Below, in pieces: positions 4,037 to 5,112 of a DNA stretch of 5,112 nucleotides; the stretch's first letter is position 1, and the number at the start of each line of letters is the position of its first letter. A model generated the notes under the pieces. The model had not been told where the DNA came from and did not search any database. It worked only from the letters and a program-made list of their open reading frames with translations. The stretch is from Armatimonadota bacterium (GTDB taxonomy: Bacteria; Armatimonadota; Fimbriimonadia; Fimbriimonadales; ATM1): the NCBI GenBank assembly GCA_013816225.1, contig JACDEQ010000174.1:1-5112 (forward strand), given 5' to 3'. The position numbers were made by a program, and so were the translations under genes.

Positions 4037-5112
4037 ATGTCGGAAACAGCAACGAAGACGGCTGAAAAGCCCAATGTTTTGGATATGGCGAAGCAGCAGC
4101 TCGCCGTCGCCGCCAAGTACCTCGAGTTGGACGAGGGGCTCCATCAGGTCCTCGCTACGCCGCGGAGACAGCTGATCGTCAACTTCCCGGTTGTCCTCGA
4201 CAACGGCCGCGTCGAGGTTTTCGAGGGATTCAGGGTCCAGCACAACATGAGCCGCGGGCCCACGAAGGGCGGTATCCGCTACCACCCGGAGGTCGACCTG
4301 AACGAGACGACCGCACTCGCCATGTGGATGACCTGGAAATGCGCCATCGTCAACATCCCCTACGGAGGCGCGAAAGGCGGCGTCAAAGTCGACATCAAGA
4401 AGCTGAGCAAGCGCGAGCTCGAAAAGCTCACCCGCCGATATATCTCCGACATCAACATTATCATCGGGCCAGACACCGATATCCCGGCCCCCGACATGGG
4501 CACCAACGCCCAAGTGATGGCCTGGATCATGGACACCTACAGCATGCAGAAGGGCGCCACGATCACCGGCGTGGTGACCGGTAAGCCGATCCCGCTAGGC
4601 GGCTCGGAGGGTAGGGTCGAAGCGACGGGCCGAGGCGTGATCACCGCGGCCGAGGAAGCCTGCAATTTTCTTAACACAAAGCTCGACGGCTCGAAGGTCG
4701 CGGTCCAAGGGTTCGGGAACGTCGGAAGCATTGCCGCCAAGCTCGCCGTGGAACGCGGCGCGAAAGTGGTCGGCGTTTCCGACCGCGTGGGCGGCATCTA
4801 TAATCCCAAGGGCCTGCCCATACATGACCTGATCCTGCGGTACGCAGATCGCGAAGGCGGGATCGCCGAATTCAAGGACTGCGAAAAGGTTACCAACGAG
4901 GAGCTTCTCGCCCTTGATTGCGACATCCTGATCCCCGCCGCGACCACCGAGCAGCTTCACGCCGGCAATGCCGCCGACGTCAAGGCGAAGCTGGTGGTCG
5001 AAGGCGCGAACGGCCCGACGACGCCCGGAGCGGACGAGATTCTGGATGCGAACGGCGTGCTCGTCCTCCCGGACGTGCTCGCGAACGCGGGCGGCGTCGT
5101 CGTCTCCTACTT
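4037..5112 (+). CDS. gdhA: glutamate dehydrogenase (Glu/Leu/Phe/Val family), 3' end cut off
   Basis: The first 358 residues are open; the usual length is about 415-450, so the C-terminal part lies past the right edge. The enzyme interconverts glutamate with 2-oxoglutarate and ammonia using NAD(P), usually as a cytoplasmic hexamer. Substrate-binding motifs are RGPTKGGIRYHP (about 73-84, Lys77) and MWMTWKCA (96-103, Lys101). The catalytic lysine is Lys113 in PYGGAKGGV, and the catalytic aspartate is Asp153 in PAPDMGT. The Rossmann loop is VQGFGNVGS (223-231). Asp249 in GVSDRVGGIYN ends strand 2; an acidic residue here usually favours NAD, an inference only. NANGP-like EGANGPTTP and VLPDVLANAGGVVVSY follow near the edge. 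The ATG at 4037 is chosen because it is the first in frame after AAGGAG (4017-4022), though the 14-nt spacing is long. No frameshift or missing active-site residue is seen. The symbol could equally be rocG or gudB. Confidence 0.97.
   Translation, partial: MSETATKTAEKPNVLDMAKQQLAVAAKYLELDEGLHQVLATPRRQLIVNFPVVLDNGRVEVFEGFRVQHNMSRGPTKGGIRYHPEVDLNETTALAMWMTWKCAIVNIPYGGAKGGVKVDIKKLSKRELEKLTRRYISDINIIIGPDTDIPAPDMGTNAQVMAWIMDTYSMQKGATITGVVTGKPIPLGGSEGRVEATGRGVITAAEEACNFLNTKLDGSKVAVQGFGNVGSIAAKLAVERGAKVVGVSDRVGGIYNPKGLPIHDLILRYADREGGIAEFKDCEKVTNEELLALDCDILIPAATTEQLHAGNAADVKAKLVVEGANGPTTPGADEILDANGVLVLPDVLANAGGVVVSY

Noticed and set aside
3983..4513. 176-codon minus-strand ORF
   Set aside because: Antisense shadow of glutamate dehydrogenase; Asp/Val-rich residues typical of the reverse of a GC-rich gene.

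Overview
This is a bacterial window of moderately high GC with ordinary Shine-Dalgarno and sigma70-like signals. It carries two intact complete genes, one intact gene cut by the right edge, two decayed genes, and an unusual regulatory RNA region. The phylum cannot be fixed from the sequence. A ydaO-class riboswitch and short GAC-type heptad repeats would suit groups such as Armatimonadota, Chloroflexota or Gram-positives, but this is a guess.

Layout. Positions 1-296 (minus strand) hold a fragment of an NHL/SMP-30-like beta-propeller protein that is readable only across three frames. Positions 264-1058 (plus) encode a six-helix rhomboid-family membrane protein that has lost the protease active site. 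Positions 1076-1460 hold an extended -10 promoter, a clear c-di-AMP (ydaO/yuaA) riboswitch, its intrinsic terminator, then about 115 nt of foldable sequence with no convincing ORF, closed by a second strong terminator. A heptad repeat follows at 1462-1521, then about 270 nt with nothing recognisable. Positions 1842-2630 (minus) encode a class I SAM-dependent methyltransferase. Positions 2898-3776 (minus) are an inosine-uridine-type nucleoside hydrolase broken by two compensating one-base indels and missing one metal-binding aspartate. Positions 3827-3928 form a long imperfect inverted repeat between divergent promoters. From 4037 to the right edge (plus) lies glutamate dehydrogenase.

How it fits together. 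The genes do not form one pathway. The most unusual part is the riboswitch: it has a promoter, aptamer, a possible antiterminator and a terminator, but no protein gene follows on its strand. Read-through would make only a short structured RNA or a roughly 20-codon peptide. It is either a riboswitch-controlled small RNA or a leader orphaned by loss of its target gene. The single-base indels in the hydrolase and propeller genes, mostly in homopolymer runs, fit either gene decay or uncorrected sequencing errors. The rhomboid-like and dehydrogenase genes show no such damage; only the methyltransferase start is in doubt.
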